8,446 nt of DNA from Dehalococcoidia bacterium (GTDB taxonomy: Bacteria; Chloroflexota; Dehalococcoidia; E44-bin15; DAOWNJ01). Below the pieces are notes generated by a model. It saw only the letters and a program-made list of their open reading frames with translations. It was not told the origin of the DNA and did not search any database. The DNA lies in NCBI GenBank assembly GCA_030642645.1, contig DAOWNJ010000037.1, positions 1 through 8,446 on the forward strand, read 5' to 3'. Made by a program: the position numbers and the translations under genes. Below, piece after piece: positions 1 to 5,704 of the stretch (position 1 is its first letter; each line of letters starts with the position of its first letter).

Positions 1-703
1 CCTGCTGGAATCCCTGATTGGCGACTTGTACATACATCTCCAGTGGCAAAAGTTCACGGCTCACGGTTGCCAGGGTTTCGGCGGACATCTCACCATCCCT
101 CACCAGTTGACAGCCGGCCTCCTTCGCCGCTTCGAATACGTCGTTTATTGGTGCCCCCATCTCCATCATAGGTCTCAAGGCCTCTCCATGAGGCCGCAAA
201 AGTGCCCCTGCGAATTCCCTCCCTGTGTTCTTGCAAAAGGCCCTCATATGGACAAGCAGCGGGTCGAAGTTGTCTATCTCCCAGAAGCCGCAGTTAGAGA
301 CCAAAACCACCTTCCCATACTTATGTCCCTCGCGCACCATATGACGGCAGTGGCCATCTCGTAGCTCGAAAAAGGGCTGCACCAGCGGGATGAGTCTGTC
401 TATCAGGTTTTTCATCGGCCCGGAGACCCCATCCACATAGACCGGTGTGGCGAACACCCATACATCAGCCTCGCGCAGCTTGGGGTAGAGCATCTTCATG
501 TCATCCCTCTGCCAGCACTCGCCTGGCCTCCTGATCCAGCAGGTAAATCCACCTCTGCAGGGGTTGATCCTGAGCTTCCTATTATAGAAGAGCTCGACCT
601 CCGCCCCCACCTCTCCTATCCCCTCAAGGAAAGGGCTCAGGATAAGAGCTGTATTGCCCTTTCCCATCTTAGGGCTGGAATTGAATGCCACTACCTTCAT
701 CAT
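1..703 (-). CDS. Flavodoxin-fold NAD(P)H-dependent FMN reductase-like protein, 3' end cut by window
   Basis: I translated about 234 codons from an ATG ATG pair that follows AAAGGGGGC, a good ribosome binding site. The start FNSSPKMGKGNTA (residues 7-19) is the FMN-phosphate loop of the NADPH-dependent FMN reductase / iron-sulfur flavoprotein family. TPVYVDGVSGPMKNLIDR (86-103) is the second typical flavin-site motif. Residues 47-69 match the region that in iron-sulfur flavoproteins carries a compact cysteine motif, but only C49, C55 and C63 are present and Gly52 sits where the second Cys is expected, so a normal 4Fe-4S cluster is doubtful. The family is usually near this length, so only a short C-terminus is probably missing. 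It lies 12 bp after ribD and is likely co-transcribed with it. A cytoplasmic flavin-dependent reductase of unknown substrate is the safest call. Confidence 0.8.
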   Translation of the reverse strand, partial: MMKVVAFNSSPKMGKGNTALILSPFLEGIGEVGAEVELFYNRKLRINPCRGGFTCWIRRPGECWQRDDMKMLYPKLREADVWVFATPVYVDGVSGPMKNLIDRLIPLVQPFFELRDGHCRHMVREGHKYGKVVLVSNCGFWEIDNFDPLLVHMRAFCKNTGREFAGALLRPHGEALRPMMEMGAPINDVFEAAKEAGCQLVRDGEMSAETLATVSRELLPLEMYVQVANQGFQQ

Positions 704-715
704 TTGCCCCCTTTA

Positions 716-1798
716 TCAGGATGAAGGATAACCTGTGACCATCACATCCTCGCCGAAGCGCTCGACCCTCATATTGGTCAGCCTCAGTGCCTCCGATATT
801 TTGTCCACCCCTCCCCCCCCCACAGCCAGCTTTGCCTCCCTCCCACCTATAATGATTGGGGCGATAAATACAATAACCTTGTCCACAAGAGCAAGGTCGA
901 AGAAAGAGCCCAAAAGCGTTCCCCCACCCTCCACCAGGACACTGGTGATCTCCATCCTCCCCAGGGCTCTCAATAGCTCCTCGATATCCACAAGGCCATC
1001 CCTTGACGGGAACCTTATTACCTCAGCACCAGCCTCCTCAAACTGACTAACCTTGTCTTCCCCAATGGGTTCGCCTACCGCCAGAAGAGTCCTGCCAGGA
1101 GACTGAAATACCCGCGCGCTTAAAGGGGTCCTCCCCTGGCTATCCACGATCACCCGAAGCGGTTGCCTCTCAATCTCACCTCCCCCTCTAGCCGTGAGCA
1201 GGGGGTCATCGACAATCACGGTATTCACCCCGACCATAATGGCATCGCTAATCCTGCGAAGGCGATGGACATAACCCCTGGACTCATCCCCGCTTATCCA
1301 TTTAGAGTCTCCAGTTCTGGTTGCGAGCTTCCCGTCGAGGCTCACGGCAAATTTGACGGTAGTGAATGGAAGGCCGGTCGTGATGAACTTGATATATGCC
1401 TCATTTAGCTCCCTGGCCTCCTCTTCATGCTCACCGAGGCTGATCTCTATCCCCGCTGCTTCCAGCTCTGCCTTCCCCTTACCCGAAACCAGCGGATTGG
1501 GGTCAATGATGGCTATATGAACATCATTTATGCCGGCATCGATGATCGCCTTTGTGCATGGCGGAGTTCTCCCAAAGTGGCAGCAGGGCTCAAGCGTTAC
1601 ATACATCGTTGCCCCTTTTGCCCTCTCACCAGCCTCATTAAGCGCCACAACCTCGGCATGAGGGGAACCTGGCGGTTGAGTATAACCCTCGCCAATGATA
1701 GTGCCGTCTTTAACTATTACCGCCCCCACTGCTGGGTTTGGGCTGGTATTGCCCAATGCGACTTTTGCTAAAGAGAGAGCATGAGCCATGTAGTCCAT
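716..1798 (-). CDS. ribD: Bifunctional riboflavin biosynthesis deaminase/reductase RibD
   Basis: This 360-residue protein has the full two-domain RibD layout. It deaminates 2,5-diamino-6-ribosylamino-pyrimidinone 5'-phosphate and then reduces the ribosyl side chain with NADPH, two early steps of riboflavin synthesis in the cytoplasm. The deaminase domain (about 1-140) shows TSPNPAVGAVIV, then H47-A-E49 and P71-C72-C73 with C81: the zinc ligands H47, C72, C81 and the catalytic glutamate E49. The reductase domain (about 145-355) shows SLDGK (153-157), DDPLLTAR (197-204) and VEGGG (289-293). The ATG start matches the usual family N-terminus and is preceded by GAGG seven bases upstream; that site overlaps the dcd stop codon. 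Only 9 bp separate it from dcd, so it is in the same operon. No other riboflavin genes are visible in the window. Confidence 0.96.
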   Translation of the reverse strand: MDYMAHALSLAKVALGNTSPNPAVGAVIVKDGTIIGEGYTQPPGSPHAEVVALNEAGERAKGATMYVTLEPCCHFGRTPPCTKAIIDAGINDVHIAIIDPNPLVSGKGKAELEAAGIEISLGEHEEEARELNEAYIKFITTGLPFTTVKFAVSLDGKLATRTGDSKWISGDESRGYVHRLRRISDAIMVGVNTVIVDDPLLTARGGGEIERQPLRVIVDSQGRTPLSARVFQSPGRTLLAVGEPIGEDKVSQFEEAGAEVIRFPSRDGLVDIEELLRALGRMEITSVLVEGGGTLLGSFFDLALVDKVIVFIAPIIIGGREAKLAVGGGGVDKISEALRLTNMRVERFGEDVMVTGYPSS

Positions 1799-1807
1799 AT
1801 TGATGCC

Positions 1808-2386
1808 TCACGCTTTATCCCTGTCAAAGTCCTTATAGTATCTACTTGCGGTTGGCTCAACCTGACCCTGATACTTGCTCCCCAGCCCCTCATCCCCATA
1901 GAGCCTCTCCGCAGGAGAGCTAAGGCGCAGAAAGGAGACCTGCCCAATTCTCATCCCGTAGTAAAGGGTGATGGGAAGCTTTGCCACATTTGAGAGCTCT
2001 AGCGTCAGGTGCCCACGCCATCCGGGGTCAACATAGCCAGCAGTGGAATGAATGAGTAGCCCAATCCTGCCCAGGGAGCTCTTCCCCTCAAGCCTGCCGA
2101 CGATGTCATCGGGGAGTGTAATCGACTCCAGGGTGCTTGCCAGAACGAATTCACCGGGGTTCAAAAAAAAGGGGCTATCATCTTTGATCTCCACCACCTC
2201 ATTAAGGTCATCAAGGTTCTGCTTCACATCGATATAAAAGGGGTGGTGCCATGTCTTGAACACCAGGAGCTTCCTATCGAGATGGACATCTACGCTCGCC
2301 GGTTGAATGCAGCCTGGGTCAAGGGGGTCAATAACAATCCTCCCCTGAGCAATCTCCTCCTTGATTGTGCGGTCGCTGAGAACCAT
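1808..2386 (-). CDS. dcd: dCTP deaminase, probably the dUMP-forming (bifunctional) type
   Basis: This is a 192-residue protein of the dCTP deaminase/dUTPase trimeric fold. GKSSLGR (101-107), HSTAGYVDPGWRG (113-125), the catalytic E130 in LTLELSN, GMRIGQ (144-149) and SKYQGQ (170-175) are all present. The central HSTAG-x-x-DPG block and the C-terminal SKYQGQ tail resemble the actinobacterial/archaeal enzymes that turn dCTP directly into dUMP, more than the E. coli enzyme (HVTAHRIDPG), which only makes dUTP. That would supply dUMP for dTMP synthesis without releasing dUTP. It is the first gene of the dcd-ribD-flavodoxin operon and has its own promoter. AGGGGAG lies just before the ATG with a rather short spacing. 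Family assignment is firm; product specificity is inferred from motif likeness. Confidence 0.93.
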   Translation of the reverse strand: MVLSDRTIKEEIAQGRIVIDPLDPGCIQPASVDVHLDRKLLVFKTWHHPFYIDVKQNLDDLNEVVEIKDDSPFFLNPGEFVLASTLESITLPDDIVGRLEGKSSLGRIGLLIHSTAGYVDPGWRGHLTLELSNVAKLPITLYYGMRIGQVSFLRLSSPAERLYGDEGLGSKYQGQVEPTASRYYKDFDRDKA

Positions 2387-2404
2387 ATCTCCCCTGGTTT
2401 TGCC

Positions 2405-2433
2405 ATTCTATCATCACGCCTATTAAAGCGCAA
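2405..2433 (-). promoter_or_regulatory. Sigma70-type promoter for the dcd-ribD operon
   Basis: Read on the minus strand: TTGCGC (2433-2428), a 17-bp spacer, then TAGAAT (2410-2405), with TGA immediately before the -10 giving an extended -10 (TGATAGAAT). Expected transcription start is about 2398, leaving a leader of roughly 10-12 nt that contains the AGGGGAG ribosome site. It lies just downstream of the terminator of the preceding operon, as expected for a new transcription unit. Confidence 0.65.
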
Positions 2434-2459
2434 TATAACCCCTCGGTGATGATGAAGCG

Positions 2460-2496
2460 AAAAAGGCGGAGCGGGCCTCCGGCCCGCTCCGCCTTT
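2460..2496 (-). terminator. Rho-independent terminator of the sigma/SIMPL operon
   Basis: A perfect 16-bp inverted repeat (2462-2477 with 2481-2496) with a 3-nt loop forms a very GC-rich hairpin. Read on the minus strand it ends in a run of five T (2464-2460), the signature of an intrinsic terminator. It begins 17 bp after the stop codon of the SIMPL gene. On the plus strand only three T follow the stem, and no plus-strand gene enters from the left, so it most likely acts on minus-strand transcripts only. Confidence 0.9.
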
Positions 2497-2513
2497 ACCC
2501 CAAGACCACGAAG

Positions 2514-3293
2514 CTAGTATTCTATTGAAAAAACTATCTGCACCGTCACCGAGACCTCCGTCTGTCCCGGGCTTATCGGGGTGGTATAGTTCCCCTCACC
2601 ATAGGCAGCATAGCTATAATCCATATAAACAGGGTATGGGGCATAGTTGTATCCCTCGGAGATGTAGATCGGCGGGCCGAGCCCGACACCGGTGAGAGAG
2701 GCCATCTGCTGGGCCTCGGCCATAGCATCAAGGATGGCCTCCTCCCTTGCCTGATCATAATAGGGGTCAGGGTCATCTATAGTGAAGCTCACACCACTTA
2801 TCCTGGTGAGGTCTCCCCCAGCCTCGGCCACCTCATCGATGATATGACCAACATTATCCATATCCCTTATCTTCACCGTTACCGTATTGCTCACCTCATA
2901 GCCAAGAAGAACCGCATGGCCATTTATCCAATCCCTCACCGGATAGATAGTGAACCAGCGGGTCTGAATGTCCTCCTCGGCGACGCCATTATCAAGCAGG
3001 GCCTCTATTATGGCATCCATCGCCTCAGAGGCCTCATCCATAGCCTCCTCCACAGTATCCTCCTGTGCCTCCACTCCAAGGGTGAGGATAGCCACATCAG
3101 GAACCACCGATACACTGCCCTCTCCGGTCACCCAGATGCCAGTTTGCTGATGGTTGTCATACCACGACTGATTTGGTAAAGTGTAAGGGGTTGTCCCGTG
3201 AGGGGATGTAGAGCTTGCACCTGCCAGAGGAGTAAAGCTGACCACCACTGCCAGGGCAACCCCCAAAATTAATCCAATAACGCCTTTTGTCAT
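2514..3293 (-). CDS. Secreted SIMPL-domain (DUF541) protein
   Basis: The 259-residue product has an N-terminal signal peptide (hydrophobic 5-20, likely cleavage near LAGA/SS at 26) and then a SIMPL/DUF541 domain from about residue 53 to the C-terminus. Markers are VTGEGSVSVVPDVA (55-68), the central FTIDDPDPYYDQAREEAILDA region (170-190), MAEAQQMASLTGVGLG (191-206) and the closing beta strand SVTVQIVFSIEY. Members include the periplasmic YggE type; they form oligomers in the envelope and are linked to stress protection, but their biochemical role is poorly known. A Tyr-rich stretch (nine Tyr in 210-236) precedes the last strand. AAAGGAGGT lies 6-7 bases before the ATG, and the start overlaps the stop of the upstream microprotein (ATGA). 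It is the last gene of the operon, followed by a strong terminator. Confidence 0.9.
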   Translation of the reverse strand: MTKGVIGLILGVALAVVVSFTPLAGASSTSPHGTTPYTLPNQSWYDNHQQTGIWVTGEGSVSVVPDVAILTLGVEAQEDTVEEAMDEASEAMDAIIEALLDNGVAEEDIQTRWFTIYPVRDWINGHAVLLGYEVSNTVTVKIRDMDNVGHIIDEVAEAGGDLTRISGVSFTIDDPDPYYDQAREEAILDAMAEAQQMASLTGVGLGPPIYISEGYNYAPYPVYMDYSYAAYGEGNYTTPISPGQTEVSVTVQIVFSIEY

Positions 3294-3385
3294 CTCAAAC
3301 CTCCTTTCCTATGCCTACGCCAGATGGTAATACCGGTGAGGGCAACCGCTGACGCCAATCCCACAATCAATATCCCCTTTCCCAT
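3290..3385 (-). CDS. 31-residue single-pass membrane microprotein
   Basis: Reading the minus strand between the I42 gene and the SIMPL gene gives an ATG with AAAAGGAGG four bases upstream, as strong a ribosome site as any in the window. The 31 codons read MGKGILIVGLASAVALTGIT, then I-W-R-R-H-R-K-G-G-L-R and TGA. Residues 4-22 are a clean hydrophobic helix, and the C-terminus is strongly basic (RRHRK), predicting a small protein in the inner membrane with its C-terminus in the cytoplasm. Its TGA overlaps the ATG of the SIMPL gene (ATGA), so the two are probably translationally coupled. It could be a true microprotein or a leader ORF whose main job is coupling. I know no family for it. The start codon, ribosome site and composition together make chance unlikely. 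Confidence 0.7.
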   Translation of the reverse strand: MGKGILIVGLASAVALTGITIWRRHRKGGLR

Positions 3386-3427
3386 CTAACCTCCTTTTCT
3401 GTAATCAAGCTATCCCTGGCTCCGGCT

Positions 3428-3808
3428 CTAAAGCTCGGCCTCAGTTATGCGGACGCTGAAGACCCTTATTTCGAGGTAGTCCCCCTCCCAACTCCTCTTA
3501 TAGACCATTGTAACCTCTGTATCACCCCCTTCCAGGGCCAGAAACTCGAAGCTCTCTATGCCACCAGCACCTATAGCTGGAGAGGAGGGCTCAAATGTGG
3601 TTCCCGCCAGCTCAAGGAAACTACTATCAAACTGGGTCTCCCATGAATAGCCTGTGGTTGGGTTTGAGTCAAGGGACAAAATGAAGCTATCGCCAACCTC
3701 CACTGTTACAGTCTCATCATCCCCAGCCTCGATCAGAGCACAGCCAGAGCTCAATATAAGGGTGAGCACAAGGAATACAAAGCCCATCAGGGATAAGCCC
3801 CTCATCAT
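3428..3808 (-). CDS. Chagasin-like (MEROPS I42) protease inhibitor lipoprotein
   Basis: The 126-residue product begins with a lipoprotein signal peptide: hydrophobic 5-20 and the lipobox-like LSSG-C23, so it is probably lipid-anchored outside the membrane. The rest is one small beta-sandwich domain with the chagasin/I42 loops: NPTTGYSW (49-56), GAGG (80-83) and, where the third loop usually has R-P-W/F, KRSWE (104-108). I42 proteins inhibit papain-like cysteine proteases by wedging these loops into the active site. Its first ATG (3808) follows AAAGGAGGG by seven bases and overlaps the anti-sigma stop as ATGA; a second ATG at 3805 is possible. It sits inside the sigma/anti-sigma operon, so it may be induced under envelope stress. 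Fold assignment is good; the target protease is unknown. Confidence 0.83.
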   Translation of the reverse strand: MMRGLSLMGFVFLVLTLILSSGCALIEAGDDETVTVEVGDSFILSLDSNPTTGYSWETQFDSSFLELAGTTFEPSSPAIGAGGIESFEFLALEGGDTEVTMVYKRSWEGDYLEIRVFSVRITEAEL

Positions 3809-4383
3809 GCCGAGCCCTCCTTTCTCGCCCTCAAATAGGTGAGGGTGCTCGCCCCACCCAATATCACCACCACCCCGAGTAAACCATACTCTATCTGACG
3901 AACAGGTATACTTGTCCCTGTCGTCCCCTCCCCTTCAAATGAGCCACTAAGCCATCTATCCATCTGCTCCATAAAACCGGAGAGGTCACTGGTAGGGAAC
4001 TGGAATGTCCCCATAGTGTTTGAGGACTCATCAGCAATATAGACAGGGGGCTGCTCGAAGATATTTATTGAATCGCTGATAAACACAAATGCCAGAAGCA
4101 CAACACAAATGGCAGTGGCGGCGCGAAGGACAACAAGGGCTCTGGGGCGACGTAGGGGCTCAACCCTCTCAAGGGCAAAGGAGCGGGGTATGGAGATCAT
4201 AGGCATGAGGTGGAGAATGCCCACCGTCGCCCTGAGGGACTCAAGCTCATGGCGGCATTTCTCACAGCCCTTGAGATGGCTCTCGACCGCCTCGCACTCT
4301 TTGCTGGTGAGGTGTCCATCTACATATGCAGAGAGCATCCCCCGCGCCTTTTCACAGTCCGTTTTTCTGAGACCTCGAAACAT
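3805..4383 (-). CDS. Zinc-finger (ZAS) anti-sigma factor with two membrane segments
   Basis: The N-terminal cytoplasmic part has the zinc-binding anti-sigma signature: C10, then H36-L-K-G-C40-E-K-C43 (HxxxCxxC), as in the zf-HC2/ZAS family that holds ECF sigma factors inactive. A hydrophobic helix at about 83-103 crosses the membrane, followed by an extracytoplasmic loop of about 60 residues and a second helix at about 168-183 with a basic tail (RARKEG). Two membrane passes put both ends inside the cell, less usual than the single-pass layout. The gene starts about 30 bp after the sigma gene, the usual place for its cognate anti-sigma. I chose the ATG at 4383, with AGAGGGAG upstream; a GTG one codon earlier (4386) is possible. 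Its stop overlaps the I42 start. Confidence 0.88.
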   Translation of the reverse strand: MFRGLRKTDCEKARGMLSAYVDGHLTSKECEAVESHLKGCEKCRHELESLRATVGILHLMPMISIPRSFALERVEPLRRPRALVVLRAATAICVVLLAFVFISDSINIFEQPPVYIADESSNTMGTFQFPTSDLSGFMEQMDRWLSGSFEGEGTTGTSIPVRQIEYGLLGVVVILGGASTLTYLRARKEGSA

Positions 4384-4413
4384 CACTCCCTCTGTATTAA
4401 AGAGACGAAATAC

Positions 4414-4971
4414 TCAGGGGGAAAGTTCCCCACGCTCCAAAAGGTAGTCACGAAGCCTGGCTCGCCCCCGGCTCAGGCGCGACCTCACCGTCCCAATCGA
4501 GCTCGCCGTAACCCTGGCGATCTCCTTATAGCTGAGGCCCTGTATATCGGAGAGGATCACCGCCAGACGCTGGTCGGGGGGAAGGCTCAAAAGCCCCCCC
4601 TCGATCTCACGGCCAAGCTCCCTTCTAATGGCATAGTCCTCAGGGGGCTCCCCAGCATGGATCAAAGAGACACCATCCTCTTCCATGCTATCGAGTGAGG
4701 CTATAGGGCGTCGTCTCAGAGCTCGGAGTTGGTCACGGCACTTGTTAGCGGCGATCTTCAATAGCCATGCCCTGAAATCGCCACCCCTGAAGCCCCTGAG
4801 CGCCCTATAGGCGGAGATGAAGGTCTCCTGGGTGGCATCTTCAGCGGCCTGGGCATCCCCCAGCATGCGAAAGGCAAGGTTATATACCCCCCTCTCGTGG
4901 AACTCAACGAGTCGGTTGAAGGAGCCTATGTCCCCTTCCTTGCTAAGCTGAATAAGCTCCGTCTCCTCCAT
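4414..4971 (-). CDS. ECF (extracytoplasmic function) RNA polymerase sigma factor
   Basis: From the ATG at 4971 the protein has 185 residues, normal for an ECF sigma factor. Region 2 (about 18-88) reads FNRLVEFHERGVYNLAFRML, then DAQAAEDATQETFISAYRAL and FRAWLLKIAANKCRD, the typical core-binding and -10-recognition helices. Region 4 (about 125-177) has LPPDQRLAVILSDIQGLSYKEIA and GTVRSRLSRGRARLR, the helix-turn-helix that reads the -35. The open frame runs on upstream to 5235, but that part lies over lepB on the other strand and has no sigma-like sequence, so the later ATG is right. No clear Shine-Dalgarno precedes it. An apparent sigma70 promoter starts the message only a few bases upstream. 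The gene leads the five-gene operon and is followed by its likely anti-sigma. The classic ECF GGAAC/CGTC autoregulatory promoter is not visible upstream. Confidence 0.93.
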   Translation of the reverse strand: MEETELIQLSKEGDIGSFNRLVEFHERGVYNLAFRMLGDAQAAEDATQETFISAYRALRGFRGGDFRAWLLKIAANKCRDQLRALRRRPIASLDSMEEDGVSLIHAGEPPEDYAIRRELGREIEGGLLSLPPDQRLAVILSDIQGLSYKEIARVTASSIGTVRSRLSRGRARLRDYLLERGELSP

Positions 4972-4984
4972 AGTCCCAGTAGCG

Positions 4985-5015
4985 ATTCTATCAGACCTGG
5001 GCAGAGCAAGTCCAA
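4985..5015 (-). promoter_or_regulatory. Probable promoter of the ECF sigma operon
   Basis: On the minus strand TTGGAC (5015-5010) and TAGAAT (4990-4985) are separated by 19 bp, with TGA just before the -10 (extended -10, TGATAGAAT). The spacer is longer than ideal, but the extended -10 can compensate. The expected start would lie near 4978, leaving only about 6-8 nt before the ATG. The same TGATAGAAT string forms the -10 of the dcd promoter. Confidence 0.5.
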
Positions 5016-5016
5016 C

Positions 5017-5045
5017 TTGAGCCTGAGGGAGAGATAGGCTATAAT
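5017..5045 (+). promoter_or_regulatory. Sigma70 promoter for lepB
   Basis: TTGAGC (5017-5022), a 17-bp spacer and a perfect TATAAT (5040-5045) precede lepB. The expected start is near 5052, giving a leader of about 10 nt with AAGGT before the ATG. The -35 box is one base away from the -35 box of the diverging sigma operon promoter (5010-5015). Confidence 0.75.
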
Positions 5046-5061
5046 TATTGACAAGGTAAAG

Positions 5062-5598
5062 ATGGGGACGGCACTTCGTGAGATAACAAAGATTATCCTC
5101 CTGGCTCTCATCATCTTCCTGGTGGTGAGCATCACGCTGGGGAGCTTCAGAGTAGATGGGGAAAGCATGGAGCCCAGCCTCCAGGACGGGGAATATATCC
5201 TGGTAAATAAGATAGCCTATTCCTTTTCCTTTCACCCCCCACAGCGAGGCGACATAATCGTTTTTGACTCCCCCAGTAACCCTGGAAGAGACTTCATAAA
5301 AAGGGTCATCGCCGTCCCCGGCGATACTGTAGAGATAAGGGATGGTCAGGTCTATATCAATGGTGAGGCGATAGATGAACCCTATATATCAGAGCCTCCA
5401 GAATACACCTATCCTCTCACACAGGTTGGGGAAGACGAGTACTTTGTCCTGGGCGATAACCGAAACCATAGCAGCGATTCCCACATCTGGGGGATGGTGC
5501 CGCTGGAGAATATAGTGGGCAGGGCATGGATATGCTACTGGCCTTTAAGCGAGTGGGGGCTAGTCCCGAATCACCCCTTGGCAGTGGGTAGCGATTGA
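5062..5598 (+). CDS. lepB: Signal peptidase I
   Basis: The 178-residue product is a membrane-anchored serine protease that removes signal peptides from exported proteins. One N-terminal membrane helix (about 7-28) is followed by the S26 catalytic domain. The catalytic Ser is S35 in GESMEPSL, the general-base Lys is K80 in RDFIKRVIAVPGD, and the late conserved box GDNRNHSSDSHIWG (131-144) is intact. Its size is that of the short Gram-positive-type enzymes, without the large insertions of E. coli LepB. AAGGT and an ATG follow a near-ideal promoter. It diverges from the ECF sigma operon, whose last three products (lipoprotein, membrane microprotein, SIMPL protein) are exported or membrane-located; the SIMPL protein is a likely substrate, while the lipoprotein would be handled by signal peptidase II. 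Confidence 0.96.
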   Translation: MGTALREITKIILLALIIFLVVSITLGSFRVDGESMEPSLQDGEYILVNKIAYSFSFHPPQRGDIIVFDSPSNPGRDFIKRVIAVPGDTVEIRDGQVYINGEAIDEPYISEPPEYTYPLTQVGEDEYFVLGDNRNHSSDSHIWGMVPLENIVGRAWICYWPLSEWGLVPNHPLAVGSD

Positions 5599-5623
5599 CA
5601 GTGGTGGGGAAACTGGCTAGATT
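5595..5623 (+). promoter_or_regulatory. Probable promoter for tRNA-Lys
   Basis: A consensus -35 TTGACA (5595-5600), 17-bp spacer and TAGATT (5618-5623) predict transcription starting near 5630, two bases before the mature tRNA end. The lepB stop codon TGA (5596-5598) is part of the -35 box. Read-through from lepB could also supply the tRNA. Confidence 0.55.
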
Positions 5624-5631
5624 ATAGGGAA

Positions 5632-5704
5632 GGGCCGTTAGCTCAGTTGGAAGAGCACCGGACTTTTAATCCGGGTGTCCAGGGTTCGAGCCCCTGACGG
5701 CCTA
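5632..5704 (+). tRNA. tRNA-Lys (anticodon TTT)
   Basis: The 73-nt sequence folds as a cloverleaf. The acceptor stem is 5632-5638 with 5697-5703 (first pair a G-U). The D arm is GCTC/GAGC (5641-5644, 5653-5656). The anticodon stem is CCGGA/TCCGG (5658-5662, 5670-5674) with loop CTTTTAA and anticodon TTT at 5665-5667. The T arm is CAGGG/CCCTG (5680-5684, 5692-5696) with loop TTCGAGC. The discriminator base is A5704. CCA is not encoded and must be added later. A run of five T follows at 5706-5710. Confidence 0.97.

Noticed and set aside
4210..4698. 162-codon plus-strand frame across the sigma/anti-sigma junction
   Set aside because: It lies opposite two well-identified genes, has no recognisable domain and looks like an antisense shadow.
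5048..5053. Consensus TTGACA just before lepB as a second -35 box
   Set aside because: No -10-like hexamer lies at 16-18 bp spacing; position 17 further gives GCACTT inside the coding region.
4972..5061. Classic ECF autoregulatory promoter (GGAAC / CGTC) upstream of the sigma gene
   Set aside because: TGGAC and GTCTGA are present but about 11 bp apart, too close for an ECF promoter.
4972..5235. Upstream extension of the sigma factor frame by 88 codons
   Set aside because: It overlaps lepB on the opposite strand and both promoters, and the added sequence has no sigma-like features; MEETELIQ is a typical ECF start.
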